64,000 bases of DNA, from contig NZ_QEWO01000002.1 of the NCBI RefSeq assembly GCF_003402235.1, positions 620,001-684,000 on the forward strand, written 5' to 3'. The stretch's first letter is position 1; each line of letters starts with the position of its first letter. This DNA comes from Parahaliea mediterranea (GTDB taxonomy: Bacteria; Pseudomonadota; Gammaproteobacteria; Pseudomonadales; Halieaceae). A model generated the notes under the pieces. It was not told the origin of the DNA, ran no database searches, and worked only from the letters and a program-made list of their open reading frames with translations. Shown piece by piece: positions 29,509 to 40,409 of this stretch. The position numbers were made by a program, and so were the translations under genes.

Positions 29509-32022
29509 ATGAACTCTGTCATCAGCAATGTTGTTAAACCTGCGTCATCACTGTCTGCCATAGCGCTGGGGCTGTTGCTTGCCCAGGGTAGCCAGGCACA
29601 GCAACTGGAAGAAGTCGTGGTCACCGCCACCCTGCGCGCCGAAAGCCTGCAGGACGTACCGATCTCGATGATCGCCATGAGCGGTGAATCCATCAAGGAC
29701 ATGAACATTACCCGGGCGGAAGACTTCGCCGTCGATATGCCGGCGGTGACCATCTCCCAGAACCCGATCTACAACTTCATCTTCATTCGCGGCGTGGGAA
29801 CGCCCGGCGCCAACCAGGGTATGGAGCAGTCGGTGTCGATCTTCCACGACGGGGTCTACATGGGCCGCCACCAGCTCTCGCGGGCGCCCTTCATGGACCT
29901 GGAGCGGGTCGAGGTTCTGCGCGGACCCCAGTCCATCCTGTTCGGCAAGAACACCATTGGCGGCGCCATCAGCCTGATTACCGCCAAGCCCACCGAAGAA
30001 TTCGAAGGCATGGTGAACGCCAGCTACGGCAGCTATGGTGAAAAAGAACTGAACGGCTACCTCTCCGGCCCTATCACCGACAACCTGCGCGGCCGTATTG
30101 CCGCCCGCGGCTACGAAATTGACGGCTATCTGGACAACGTGATGACCGGCGACGATGGCCCCTCGCGCGAGGACACTACCGTGCGCGCGCAACTGGCCTG
30201 GGACGCCACCGACAACCTGACCATCACCGGCAAATGGGAAAACAGCCAGTTCGACGCCACCCAGACCACCACCCAGCTGGGCGTGTTCAACCCCTTTAAC
30301 GCTGGCGCAGTAGCCTTCAACAACCTCAACCAGGCCCTGGTGGCCGCCGCTACCGGCGGCAACGGCCGGGAGAGATACGACGACGAGCGCGCCGTGGTCA
30401 ACGATGGTGGCGCCCTGCTCGGGCAGGTACTGCCCGAGTTCGCCGGCCTGCCGGGCTTCCCCGACCTGGAAGAAGGCAGCCAGAACGACATGGATGTGGG
30501 CAGCCTGACCCTGGACTGGGCCATCGGCGACCACACCCTGACGGCCATCACAGGCTATGCCCAGTACGAGTACCGCGACATCTGTGACTGCGACTTTGCC
30601 GCCCTGCCCCTCACCCAGGCCGACGCCCGGGAGGACTACGACCAGTTCAGCCAGGAAATCCGCCTGACCTCTCCCGGTGGTGAGAAACTCGACTACATCG
30701 TGGGGCTTTACTACCACCAGAGCGATTTGACCTACAACGCCCGGGACGCCTTCGGTACCTCCATGGCCTACCAGATGGTCGGCGCCCCCAGCCCCCTGCT
30801 GGTGCCCAACCTGTCCCGTGAATACACCCTGGATCAGGAGCAGGACATGTGGGCGGTGTTTGGCTCCACCACCTACAGCTTTACCGACGCCACGCGCCTG
30901 ACCCTTGGCCTGCGCTACTTCGAGGAACAGAAAACCGCAGACCACCGCCTCGACAAGTACTTTACCGGCGGTTGGGACTACAGCGCACTGGCGGGCCTGC
31001 CCGCCGGCTCATTGGCCTACGGTGACAGCGCCGCCGACTATGACGACTTCCTGGCAGGCTTTGGTGCGGTGGACCTCGGCGGTGTTAGCGCGGGGCAAGT
31101 CACCGAGCTGATCTACGGGCAACTGCTGGGTACCTCCGAGCACGACATCCGCGGCCGCGACCGCAAAGAGCAGGACTGGAACTGGCAGATTACCCTGGAG
31201 CACGACATCACCGAGGACGTGATGGTGTTTGCCACCGCCTCCACCGGCACCAAGGGTGGCGGCTTTGACGGCCGCTTCCTGTCCACCAACGATGACCCGC
31301 TGTTCGAGTACGAAGAGGAAACCGCGGAAAACTACGAACTGGGTGTAAAGGCCTACCTGCTTGATAACACCATGACCCTGAACGCCACGGCCTTCTACGT
31401 TGCGGTGGAAGACTACCAGGTGAACATCTTTGACGGCGCCACGGGCTTTTTTGTGCAGAACGCCGCGGAGATCGAGTCCCAGGGTGTGGAGGTGGACATC
31501 AACTGGGCCGCCACCGAAAAGCTCACCGTGCGCTTTGCCGGCAGCTACCTGGATGCCACCTACGCCTCCTGGCCCAATGCGCCCTGCTGGGCCAGCCCGG
31601 CAGACGATGTGCGCGGCGGCTGTATGAACTTTGGCACGCCAGATGCCTACCGCGACGCGGGCGGCAGCACCAACGTGTTCTCGCCCGAATGGGCCTACAA
31701 CCTGAACCTCAGCTATGTGCAGCCCGTGGGCAATACGCTGGAAGCGCGTTTTGTGCTGAACGTGAACTACGCCGACGAGCAGTACACCGCCTCCGATCTC
31801 GACCCCATCTATGCCTACCAGGAGTCGTACACCAAGTACGACGCCCGCGTGAGCCTGGGCAGCGTGGCGGGCAACTGGGAACTGGCGCTGGTCGGCAAGA
31901 ACCTCACCGACGAATACACCAGCACCGCCAACGCCAATGACCAGCCCCTGGTCGCCGGCAATGGCTTCAAGCTGCTGGACCGCCCGCGCAGCTACCTGCT
32001 GCAAGCCACCTACCGCTTCTGA
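29509..32022 (+). CDS. TonB-dependent outer-membrane receptor
   Basis: Outer-membrane beta-barrel of 837 residues. A signal peptide ends near GSQAQQ. The TonB box EEVVVTATL is at about residues 36-44, the plug domain at about 50-165 (FIRGVGTPGANQG, VEVLRGPQSILFGKNTIGG), and the barrel ends in the aromatic C-terminus ATYRF. It belongs to the broad group used by marine gammaproteobacteria for large or hydrophobic organics rather than the siderophore type. It follows the hydratase-aldolase-PQQ dehydrogenase operon after 201 bases and has its own terminator, so it may import that pathway's substrate. Substrate unknown. Confidence 0.93.
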   Translation: MNSVISNVVKPASSLSAIALGLLLAQGSQAQQLEEVVVTATLRAESLQDVPISMIAMSGESIKDMNITRAEDFAVDMPAVTISQNPIYNFIFIRGVGTPGANQGMEQSVSIFHDGVYMGRHQLSRAPFMDLERVEVLRGPQSILFGKNTIGGAISLITAKPTEEFEGMVNASYGSYGEKELNGYLSGPITDNLRGRIAARGYEIDGYLDNVMTGDDGPSREDTTVRAQLAWDATDNLTITGKWENSQFDATQTTTQLGVFNPFNAGAVAFNNLNQALVAAATGGNGRERYDDERAVVNDGGALLGQVLPEFAGLPGFPDLEEGSQNDMDVGSLTLDWAIGDHTLTAITGYAQYEYRDICDCDFAALPLTQADAREDYDQFSQEIRLTSPGGEKLDYIVGLYYHQSDLTYNARDAFGTSMAYQMVGAPSPLLVPNLSREYTLDQEQDMWAVFGSTTYSFTDATRLTLGLRYFEEQKTADHRLDKYFTGGWDYSALAGLPAGSLAYGDSAADYDDFLAGFGAVDLGGVSAGQVTELIYGQLLGTSEHDIRGRDRKEQDWNWQITLEHDITEDVMVFATASTGTKGGGFDGRFLSTNDDPLFEYEEETAENYELGVKAYLLDNTMTLNATAFYVAVEDYQVNIFDGATGFFVQNAAEIESQGVEVDINWAATEKLTVRFAGSYLDATYASWPNAPCWASPADDVRGGCMNFGTPDAYRDAGGSTNVFSPEWAYNLNLSYVQPVGNTLEARFVLNVNYADEQYTASDLDPIYAYQESYTKYDARVSLGSVAGNWELALVGKNLTDEYTSTANANDQPLVAGNGFKLLDRPRSYLLQATYRF

Positions 32023-32040
32023 TCTGCCCATGCAGATCCT

Positions 32041-32077
32041 GCGCCGGGGAGATTCCCTCCTCCCCGGCGCTTTTTTT
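32041..32077 (+). terminator. strong intrinsic terminator
   Basis: GCGCCGGGGAG and CTCCCCGGCGC pair perfectly (11 bases) and are followed by seven T. It ends the TonB receptor transcript, 18 bases after the stop, just before the convergent regulator gene. Confidence 0.92.
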
Positions 32078-32091
32078 ACTGCAGCAGCCAG

Positions 32092-32808
32092 CTACTCGGG
32101 CGCATCATAGGCTGTGGTGATCTGCTCCATGCCGGTGAGATACCCGTAGTTCTTCGCCAGTTTTTCCAGGTCGTTCACGTAAATGCGGCCGTAACGCAAC
32201 TCCACCACCCCGGCCTTGCGCAGGGCCTGCAACTCACGATTGATACTCTGCCGGGATGCCCCCATCAGGCGCGCCAGTTCCTCTTGTGAGAGATCCACAT
32301 AACGGGCGTTATCCTCGTCGTAGCGGCCGTGGGTAAATGCCAGCCGGTGAATGGCCCGCGCCACCCGCTGATGCAGATTAAGCCCGCCCTCTTCATGCAG
32401 CGCGTAGAGCGCTCGCAGGCGCCTGCACAGTGTCAACAGCAGGGTCTGGTTCAGCTCCGGGAACTCCGCCACCAGGGCCTCGAACTGGCGCCGGCCCAAC
32501 ACACGCAGCACACAGTCCTCCAGGGCCAGCGCATGGCTGACGCGCGGCAGGCCATCGATCATGCCCATCTCGCCAATACAATCGCCCGCGCGAAACTGGG
32601 CGGTGATGATTTCGCGGCCATCCTCGGTGTAGTTGCATAGCTGCACCACCCCCGCCACCAGTTGGTAGACCTCATCGGAGGAATCACCCTGGCGATACAC
32701 CGCGCTACCCGCGGCCACCTGGCGCAAACTGCTCATGCGTTCAAAGGCCTCACGCCCCGCCGGAGGCAGGCCGCTGACAAAGTCGTGCATGTGGGGAATA
32801 ACGCGCAT
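32092..32808 (-). CDS. Crp/Fnr-family transcription regulator (non-cAMP type)
   Basis: Regulator of 238 residues. The N-terminal sensor barrel has CIGEMGMIDGLPRVSHALA; the Arg-Ser/Thr pair that holds cAMP is altered (RVSH), so cAMP is unlikely. The helix-turn-helix reads LSQEELARLMGASRQSINRE. There is no N-terminal cysteine cluster. The ATG at 32808 has GAGGCAGG upstream; the frame stays open to 32997 but that part looks non-coding. It is divergent from a TonB receptor with a perfect inverted repeat in the 234-base gap, and its other neighbour is another TonB receptor. The signal sensed is unknown. Confidence 0.88.
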   Translation of the reverse strand: MRVIPHMHDFVSGLPPAGREAFERMSSLRQVAAGSAVYRQGDSSDEVYQLVAGVVQLCNYTEDGREIITAQFRAGDCIGEMGMIDGLPRVSHALALEDCVLRVLGRRQFEALVAEFPELNQTLLLTLCRRLRALYALHEEGGLNLHQRVARAIHRLAFTHGRYDEDNARYVDLSQEELARLMGASRQSINRELQALRKAGVVELRYGRIYVNDLEKLAKNYGYLTGMEQITTAYDAPE

Positions 32809-32952
32809 TGCCTGCCTCGCTGATTTTCTTTCCATAGCAATTGCGGTTCCGGCATTCTGCACACTACGCAGGCAAACCGGGTCCGGGCAAAAAATCATAC
32901 CAGTACCGGCCCGCAGGTGCGATGCAAGCCCAGGCGAACGCACCGCCCCCGC

Positions 32953-33000
32953 CGCATCAAACGATGCGACAACGTGTCGCATCCCCCTGCGATGCAACCC
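32953..33000. promoter_or_regulatory. cluster of GATGCG half-sites with a perfect 21-base inverted repeat
   Basis: Between a Crp/Fnr regulator and a divergent TonB receptor. A perfect repeat with 9-base arms (GATGCGACA, then ACG, then TGTCGCATC) spans 32963-32983. Just before it, CGCATC (32953-32958) pairs with GATGCG (32963-32968). TGCGATGCAA occurs at 32988-32997 and again at 32918-32927. The repeat centre is about 43 bases before the start predicted from the TATACT at 33005, the usual place for a class II activator. Confidence 0.55.
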
Positions 33001-33004
33001 TCCC

Positions 33005-33010
33005 TATACT
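33005..33010 (+). promoter_or_regulatory. predicted -10 box of TonB receptor gene
   Basis: TATACT, 33 bases before the receptor ATG. No good -35 box is visible; the palindrome lies where an activator would sit. Confidence 0.5.
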
Positions 33011-33042
33011 TTCCGCCCCTGCATATCGACCGGAACCACACC

Positions 33043-35163
33043 ATGTTGTTGCTTGCTTTGCGCTCTCCCCTTCATGCCGCCCTTCTCGCCACAGCCGCCA
33101 TAGCCGCCAGCGGCTCCGCAGCCACTGCACAGAGCGAGGAAAACCGGTTGGAAACCGTGGAAGTGCGCGCCAAGCAGTTGCAGATGGACCTGCTCAAGCA
33201 ACAGTCGCTGACGCCGGGTGGCCTTTCGCTGATCGACGGTGAAGCGCTGTACCAGCGCAACGTCAGCAACCTGGCGGACATGCTGCGTTACGCGCCCGGC
33301 ATCTGGAGTGACAGCGCCAGCGGCGGCGACAGCGTGTTTCTCTCCAGTCGCGGCTCCAACCTGGACGCCACCGACTACGATGCCAACGGCATCAAACTGC
33401 TGCAGGACGGGCTGCCCGTCACCACCGCCGATGGCAACAACCACAACCGCTTTATCGACCCCCTGGCCGCGCGCTATGCCAGTGTGGCGCGCGGCGCCAA
33501 CGCCCTCACCTACGGCGCCGCCACCCTCGGTGGCGCCATTAACTTCCAGACCCCCACCGCCCGCGACAGCGCCCCTGTGCAGGCCTTTTTCAGCGGCGGC
33601 AGCGACGGCCTTCTGAACGCCCGCGCCAGCATTGGCGGGGTGGGCGACAACGGCCTGGACGGCCTGCTGAGCGTGGAGCACAAGGCCTTCGACGGCTACC
33701 GCGAGCACAGCGCCCAGCGCCGCAACGGGCTGTACGCCAACGCCGGCTGGCAGTTCAGCGAGCGGGGTGAAACCCGGCTGTTCTTTAACTGGCTGGACAA
33801 CGACAGCGAACTGCCCGGCAACCTGAGCGCCGAGCAGGTGGCAGACGACTCCAGCCAGGCCACCGCCGATGCCCTGCGCGGCAACTACAGCCGCGACGTA
33901 AAAAGCTGGCGCCTGGCCAGCACCACCCGGTGGAACCTGAACGACAACAGCGACCTCTCCTTTGGCCTGTCCTGGGAAGAACAGTCCCTGCACCACCCCA
34001 TCGTTGATGTGGCGGTGGATTTTGACGGCCCCGGCCCACAGCCACCCACCCAGGTTTTCAGCCTGCTGATTGATACCGACCACCGCAATATCGGCGCCAA
34101 CGCCCGCTACAACCTGCGCGCCGGCAACCACGACGTGCTGCTGGGTATCGACCTGGGCGACAACGCCGTGACCGGCGGCAACTACAGCCACCGGGGCGGC
34201 GAACGCACCCGGCTGGATACCCGCGTGGACAACAGCGCCCGCAGCGTCGAAGCCTTTGCCGTTGACCGCTGGCAGCTCGCCAGCAACTGGACCCTGGTCT
34301 ACGGCCTGCAGGCCCTGTGGACCGAGCGCGAAATCTGGAACGAGACCGTGGCCAGCGGCGCCCTGCGCAACCCCGAGGGCAGCTACGACAGCGTGAACCC
34401 GCGACTGGGCCTGATTTACGACGTGAGCGACAACGTGTCCCTATTCGCCAACCTTAGCCGCACCTACGAGGCGCCCACCAACTACGAGCTGGAGGACGAC
34501 GTGAGCGCCAGCAACGCCCTGCTGGACGCCATGAGCGGCACCGTGCTGGAGGTGGGCAGCCGGGGCCAGCAGGCGCTGGGCAACGCCAGCAACTGGCACT
34601 GGGACGTGGCGCTCTATTACGGCGAGATCAACGACGAGATTCTTTCGGTGGACGACCCGGCCGCCCCCGGCACCAGCCTGTCGGCCAACGTGGACAACAC
34701 CATTCATGCCGGCATCGAAGCCCTGGTGGGCGCCAGCTTCGCGCTGGATGCCGCCGGCGTACACAGCCTGCAGCCCACCCTGAGCGTGACTGTGAACGAA
34801 TTCAGCTTTGATGACGACGCCCTGTACGGCGACAACCAGCTGCCGGCAGCCCCCGGCTATGCCCTGCGCGGCGAGGTGCTGTACCGCCACGCCAGCGGCT
34901 TTTACGCCGGCCCCACCTTTGATGTGATTGACGAGCGCTACGCCGACTTTGCCAACACCTACCAGGTTGAGAGCTACCAGCTGCTGGGCCTGCGCGCCGG
35001 CTACAGCAGCGAGCGCTGGGAGCTTTTCGCCGAAGTGAAGAACCTGCTGGATGAGGATTACATCGCCACCGTCAAAGTGCGCGACGTGGCGGCGCCAGAC
35101 GCCGCCGTGCTCGCGCCGGGGGCCCGCCTGTCCGCCTTCGCCGGGGTGCGCTTTGCCCTATAG
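33043..35163 (+). CDS. TonB-dependent outer-membrane receptor (FecA-like)
   Basis: Outer-membrane receptor of 706 residues starting MLLLALRSPLH; the frame is open upstream to 32917 but runs through the operator region. A signal peptide ends near SAATAQS. The TonB box is LETVEVRA; the plug (about 50-165) contains DMLRYAPGIWSD and YGAATLGGAINFQTP; the barrel ends in FAGVRFAL. The layout resembles iron-chelate receptors (FecA/PupB style) but lacks the N-terminal signalling domain, so it does not talk to an anti-sigma factor. Divergent from the Crp/Fnr gene. The ligand could be an iron chelate or another small metal complex. Confidence 0.92.
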   Translation: MLLLALRSPLHAALLATAAIAASGSAATAQSEENRLETVEVRAKQLQMDLLKQQSLTPGGLSLIDGEALYQRNVSNLADMLRYAPGIWSDSASGGDSVFLSSRGSNLDATDYDANGIKLLQDGLPVTTADGNNHNRFIDPLAARYASVARGANALTYGAATLGGAINFQTPTARDSAPVQAFFSGGSDGLLNARASIGGVGDNGLDGLLSVEHKAFDGYREHSAQRRNGLYANAGWQFSERGETRLFFNWLDNDSELPGNLSAEQVADDSSQATADALRGNYSRDVKSWRLASTTRWNLNDNSDLSFGLSWEEQSLHHPIVDVAVDFDGPGPQPPTQVFSLLIDTDHRNIGANARYNLRAGNHDVLLGIDLGDNAVTGGNYSHRGGERTRLDTRVDNSARSVEAFAVDRWQLASNWTLVYGLQALWTEREIWNETVASGALRNPEGSYDSVNPRLGLIYDVSDNVSLFANLSRTYEAPTNYELEDDVSASNALLDAMSGTVLEVGSRGQQALGNASNWHWDVALYYGEINDEILSVDDPAAPGTSLSANVDNTIHAGIEALVGASFALDAAGVHSLQPTLSVTVNEFSFDDDALYGDNQLPAAPGYALRGEVLYRHASGFYAGPTFDVIDERYADFANTYQVESYQLLGLRAGYSSERWELFAEVKNLLDEDYIATVKVRDVAAPDAAVLAPGARLSAFAGVRFAL

Positions 35164-35230
35164 GGCCCGCTCGTGACACTGCATGGCCGCCAGCGGCACC
35201 TTGCCGCCACACCAACAGGTGGATGCTGGC

Positions 35231-35236
35231 TATAAT
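35231..35236 (+). promoter_or_regulatory. predicted -10 box of DUF3592 gene
   Basis: A perfect TATAAT, 27 bases before the GTG start; no clear -35 box at the usual distance. Confidence 0.5.
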
Positions 35237-35262
35237 TGAGTGCAGGCAACAGGGAGGTTCCC

Positions 35263-35964
35263 GTGAACGCACTCAAAATTGTACCCACCATATTCGCCGT
35301 TACCGGACTGCTGATGCTGGGCGGCGCGGTGTGGGGATACCTGAATACACAGGACTTCATCGCCCATGCGACCAGGGCCGAGGGCGAGGTGATCGACCTG
35401 GTGCGCTCGCGCTCGTCGGATTCCACCACCTACCGCCCGGTGGTCACCTTCACCAGCGCCGATGGCAGGAAGGTGGAATTCACCTCCAGCAGTGGCAGCA
35501 ACCCGCCGTCGTTTCACCGGGGAGAAAAGGTAACCGTGCTGTATCGGCCAGAAACGCCAGAGAGGGCGCGCATCGAGAGCTTTTTCTCGCTGTGGGGCCT
35601 TGCGCTGATTCTCGGCGGCATGGGCACCATTTTCACGCTGGTGGGCGGCGGCATTATCGCCACCCTGCTGTACCGTAAACGCCTGCATGGCCACCTGCGC
35701 CAGCAGGGCACGCCGGTGAAGGCAGAACTGCAATCGGTGGCGCTGGATACTTCGTACAAATCCAACGGCCGCAGTCCCTTTCGCATTTTTGCCCAGTGGC
35801 AGGACCCGCGCACACGCAAGGTCTACGTTTTCAAGAGCGAACCCATCTGGTACGACCCCAGCGAGTTCGTCACCACAGAATCCATCACCGTGTATATCGA
35901 GCGGGATGACCCTTCCCGCTATTACATGGATACCGCCTTCCTGCCGCCAGCGGGCAACAGCTAG
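35263..35964 (+). CDS. DUF3592-family membrane protein
   Basis: Membrane protein of 233 residues. One helix lies at about 8-26 and a second at about 108-132 (LWGLALILGGMGTIFTLVGGGIIATLL). Between them is the DUF3592 beta domain (AEGEVIDLVRSRSSDS, YRPVVTFTSADGR, VTVLYRPETPERARIESFF), and a second similar beta segment follows the second helix. The GTG has a strong AGGGAGG site. Function is unknown for the family. It stands alone between the TonB receptor and the convergent DUF1289 gene. Confidence 0.82.
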   Translation: MNALKIVPTIFAVTGLLMLGGAVWGYLNTQDFIAHATRAEGEVIDLVRSRSSDSTTYRPVVTFTSADGRKVEFTSSSGSNPPSFHRGEKVTVLYRPETPERARIESFFSLWGLALILGGMGTIFTLVGGGIIATLLYRKRLHGHLRQQGTPVKAELQSVALDTSYKSNGRSPFRIFAQWQDPRTRKVYVFKSEPIWYDPSEFVTTESITVYIERDDPSRYYMDTAFLPPAGNS

Positions 35965-35977
35965 GGGGCACAAGCAC

Positions 35978-36169
35978 TCAACTCAGGCGGATGGGGTTAT
36001 CCGCCAGCATGCGCTCGCGCGCGCGCTGGATGATGGCGCGCTTCTCCTGCGCACTGGCCATGAACCAGTCGGTAATTTCGGCGGCGCTGCGGTAACAGCC
36101 GATGCACACATCCTCGGTGTTGAGCACGCACACGGAAATGCAGGGCGATTTGGGTTCGCCTTCGTTCAC
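35978..36169 (-). CDS. DUF1289 small cysteine-rich protein
   Basis: A 63-residue protein with the DUF1289 pattern of four cysteines ([19 protein letters not shown]), which looks like a metal or Fe-S site, followed by an Arg-rich helix. The GTG start overlaps the carbonic anhydrase stop by four bases (GTGA), so the two are coupled. It is the last gene of the queA operon. Function unknown. Confidence 0.85.
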   Translation of the reverse strand: MNEGEPKSPCISVCVLNTEDVCIGCYRSAAEITDWFMASAQEKRAIIQRARERMLADNPIRLS

Positions 36170-36690
36170 GCCTGTTCCTTGAGCAGCGCGTTGAAGTTGG
36201 CGGCATTGTTCACATAGTGACTGGCGTTAAGTGCCAGCATGGCGATGGCGTCCTCGCCCAGCGCCTTTTTCACCTTGGCTGGCGCGCCAAGCACCAGGCT
36301 GCCGTCGGGAATGTCCATGCCCTCGGTCACCAGGGCGTTGGCGCCAATCAGGCAGTTTTTGCCGACCTTGGCGCCGTTCAGTACCACCGCGCCAATGCCC
36401 ACCAGTGAGCCGTCGCCAATGTGGCAGCCATGCAGCATGGCATTGTGGCCAACAGTCACGTTAGCGCCCACCACACAGGGAAACCCGGGATCCGCGTGAA
36501 TGACGGTGCCATCCTGAATGTTGCTGCCGGCGCCGACTTCAATGCGCTCAACATCGCCGCGCAGCACGCAACTGAACCAGACGCTGGCGCTGTCTTTCAG
36601 TGTCACATCGCCGATCACCGCCGCGTTGGGGGCGATAAAGTGGTTCTCGCCTTCCAATGCGACCTGTTTGTCGCCCAGCGAATATTTCAT
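36166..36690 (-). CDS. gamma-class carbonic anhydrase-like hexapeptide protein
   Basis: A 174-residue left-handed beta-helix protein of the YrdA/PaaY group. Metal-binding histidines are visible in GTVIHADPG and in [10 protein letters not shown]. The hexapeptide repeat runs about 20-130 and a C-terminal helix follows. Members bind zinc or iron; some hydrate CO2 and others are thioesterases, so activity is not certain. The ATG at 36690 overlaps the nudL stop by four bases (ATGA), and the stop overlaps the DUF1289 start. Confidence 0.92.
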   Translation of the reverse strand: MKYSLGDKQVALEGENHFIAPNAAVIGDVTLKDSASVWFSCVLRGDVERIEVGAGSNIQDGTVIHADPGFPCVVGANVTVGHNAMLHGCHIGDGSLVGIGAVVLNGAKVGKNCLIGANALVTEGMDIPDGSLVLGAPAKVKKALGEDAIAMLALNASHYVNNAANFNALLKEQA

Positions 36691-37289
36691 GGCAAATCCT
36701 CCCAGTTGCGTTTTAAATCGAGCCCGGCATCGTAGACCAGGTTCACAATGCGGGCCAGTACCGCGGCCGTCACCCCCCACACATTGTCATCACCCACTTG
36801 ATAGTGGGGTACGTAAACCTCACTACCGCCGTAGGGCATGCGCTCCAGGCGAAAACCCTCGCGCCCGTCGAACTGACAGAGGGGCGGCATAAAGGCGCTG
36901 TCGAATTCCGCCGGGTCCACCTCGGGCACCACGCTAGCTGGCACCAGGCCAACACAGGGCAGCACCTGATAGCGCGAGCGGGTCAGCAGGGGCGGCATCT
37001 GGGCAACGGCGCGCACCGCCTGCGGCGCCAGTGCCACCTCTTCCTGTGCTTCCCTGAGGGCGGTATCCCAGGGGCTGCGATCAACCGCCTCGCGCTTGCC
37101 GCCGGGAAAGGCCACCTCCCCCGGATGCAGGGGCAGGTGATGGGCGCGGCGCCCCAGAATCACCCGTGGCTGCGCTTCGTCCGTCAACGCCACCAGCACA
37201 CCAGCCTGGCGACCCTCGCCCTGCCAGGGCGCATCGCTGACCGGGAAGGCCGCCGCCAGGGGCTTGAGCAGGGCATCGGCGGCGCTCAT
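36687..37289 (-). CDS. nudL: NUDIX hydrolase, NudL-type
   Basis: A 200-residue hydrolase expected to act on CoA or related nucleotide diphosphates. The NUDIX box appears as [25 protein letters not shown]; the UPF0035-type upstream motif ([20 protein letters not shown]) marks the NudL/CoAse group. It starts directly after the NIF3-like gene stop (TGA followed by ATG) and overlaps the carbonic anhydrase start by four bases. Confidence 0.92.
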   Translation of the reverse strand: MSAADALLKPLAAAFPVSDAPWQGEGRQAGVLVALTDEAQPRVILGRRAHHLPLHPGEVAFPGGKREAVDRSPWDTALREAQEEVALAPQAVRAVAQMPPLLTRSRYQVLPCVGLVPASVVPEVDPAEFDSAFMPPLCQFDGREGFRLERMPYGGSEVYVPHYQVGDDNVWGVTAAVLARIVNLVYDAGLDLKRNWEDLP

Positions 37290-37610
37290 TCAGCTATCGA
37301 ACTCCGTCACCACCTGCAGCACGTCGAAGGCCGGCTCCTCGTAAGGGTGAGCCAGGCGCAGGGCGGCGATCACCCCGCGAATGTGCGCTTCATCCACCAC
37401 CAGTTCCACCCGGTATTCGTCCACCTGCTCCACTTCGCCCGCGCTGCCGATAAAGGGCCTGGCGCCGGCCAGCGGCCGGAACTGCCCCTGCCCCGCCACC
37501 TGCCAGCAGCAGCAGTCGTAATCGCCAATGGTGCCGCCACCGGCCTCGAATACCGCCTGTTTTACCGGCTCAAGGTGGGATTGCGGAACATAAAAGCAGA
37601 GCTTGTACAT
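37290..37610 (-). CDS. NIF3-like stand-alone domain (YqfO insert type)
   Basis: A 106-residue protein corresponding to the PII/CutA-like domain inserted in some NIF3 proteins. It begins MYKLCFYVPQSHLEPVKQAVFE and contains the signature AHPYEEPAFDVL. An unusual CCC triplet occurs in DYDCCCWQ. The molecular role is unknown; trimeric metal binding has been suggested for the fold. It lies two bases after tgt and touches nudL, so it is clearly part of the queA-tgt operon. Confidence 0.88.
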   Translation of the reverse strand: MYKLCFYVPQSHLEPVKQAVFEAGGGTIGDYDCCCWQVAGQGQFRPLAGARPFIGSAGEVEQVDEYRVELVVDEAHIRGVIAALRLAHPYEEPAFDVLQVVTEFDS

Positions 37611-37612
37611 TG

Positions 37613-39813
<2,201 letters not shown>

Positions 39814-39832
39814 ACAATGTCGGTATTCAAAA

Positions 39833-39864
39833 ACAAAAAAGCCGGCACAGGGCCGGCTTTATGA
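39833..39864 (-). terminator. intrinsic terminator after the small acidic-tail gene
   Basis: AAAGCCGGC and GCCGGCTTT arms around five bases, followed on the minus strand by TTTTTTGTTTTTG. It separates the 77-residue protein gene from queA. Confidence 0.85.
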
Positions 39865-39879
39865 TAGCGCGAAAAGCCC

Positions 39880-40113
39880 TTACTCAGCGGCTTCTTCACC
39901 GCCTTCTTCAGCGGCGGCGTCTTCGGCCGGGGCTTCCTCTTCCGCCGGTTTCTCGGCGGGCTGGGTCAGCTTGATCAGGCCTTCTGCCAACAGAATGCGG
40001 GCTTTCTCTTCGCCGTTAACGGGCTTCTTCGCTGCGTTTTTCACCGCGTAGCGCTCATCGCCACGTTGGTAAATGCTGTACTCGTCGGTTTTCTTAACCA
40101 GTTTCATAGCCAT
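39880..40113 (-). CDS. small protein with basic N-terminus and acidic Ala/Glu tail
   Basis: A 77-residue soluble protein. The first 50 residues are mixed and conserved-looking (MAMKLVKKTDEYSIYQRGDERYAVKN ... LLAEGLIKL). The last 27 are almost only Glu, Ala, Pro and Gly. The ATG at 40113 follows a GGAG site at good spacing; a TTG two codons earlier is less likely. It has its own terminator, so it is a monocistronic gene, probably well expressed. I know no function; the charge asymmetry suggests a binding or chaperone-like role. Confidence 0.8.
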   Translation of the reverse strand: MAMKLVKKTDEYSIYQRGDERYAVKNAAKKPVNGEEKARILLAEGLIKLTQPAEKPAEEEAPAEDAAAEEGGEEAAE

Positions 40114-40228
40114 GCTCAATCTCCTTGGGTACTCATAACGGGCCGCCTGGCAGCAACCCGCCGTTTTCCGCCATGGGCGGGACGGCGCGGAGTGTACAGG
40201 GATTTGCCACCCAGGTTAAGGCCAGCGA

Positions 40229-40256
40229 TTGCAGTTTGGCCGGCGGTTGCTATAAT
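40229..40256 (+). promoter_or_regulatory. tRNA-Leu promoter
   Basis: TTGCAG (40229-40234), a 16-base spacer and a perfect TATAAT (40251-40256), then a GC-rich discriminator, as expected for a stringently controlled stable-RNA promoter. The predicted start is about 34 bases before the mature tRNA. Confidence 0.8.
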
Positions 40257-40296
40257 CGCGCGCTTCTCCCGGGGCCCTTAAAGCCCCAACTCCTGT

Positions 40297-40383
40297 GCCG
40301 GAGTGGTGAAATTGGTAGACACAGGGGATTCAAAATCCCCCGCCCTTAAAAGCGTGCCGGTTCGAGTCCGGCCTCCGGTACCA
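40297..40383 (+). tRNA. tRNA-Leu (anticodon CAA)
   Basis: The 87-base class II tRNA has acceptor arms GCCGGAG and CTCCGGT, a D-arm with TGGTGAAATTGGTAGACA, anticodon stem GGGGA/TCCCC with loop TTCAAAA, a long variable arm, and the T-arm GCCGGTTCGAGTCCGGC. The CCA end is encoded. The variable arm and the CAA anticodon identify leucine. Confidence 0.97.
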
Positions 40384-40409
40384 CTCAATCAGCGCGGCAC
40401 GCTTGCGCC

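Noticed and set aside
32809-33042. N-terminal extensions of the Crp/Fnr gene and the TonB receptor through the gap
   Set aside because: Both open frames run through the palindrome cluster, and the extra residues look unlike either family; internal ATGs fit the conserved N-termini.
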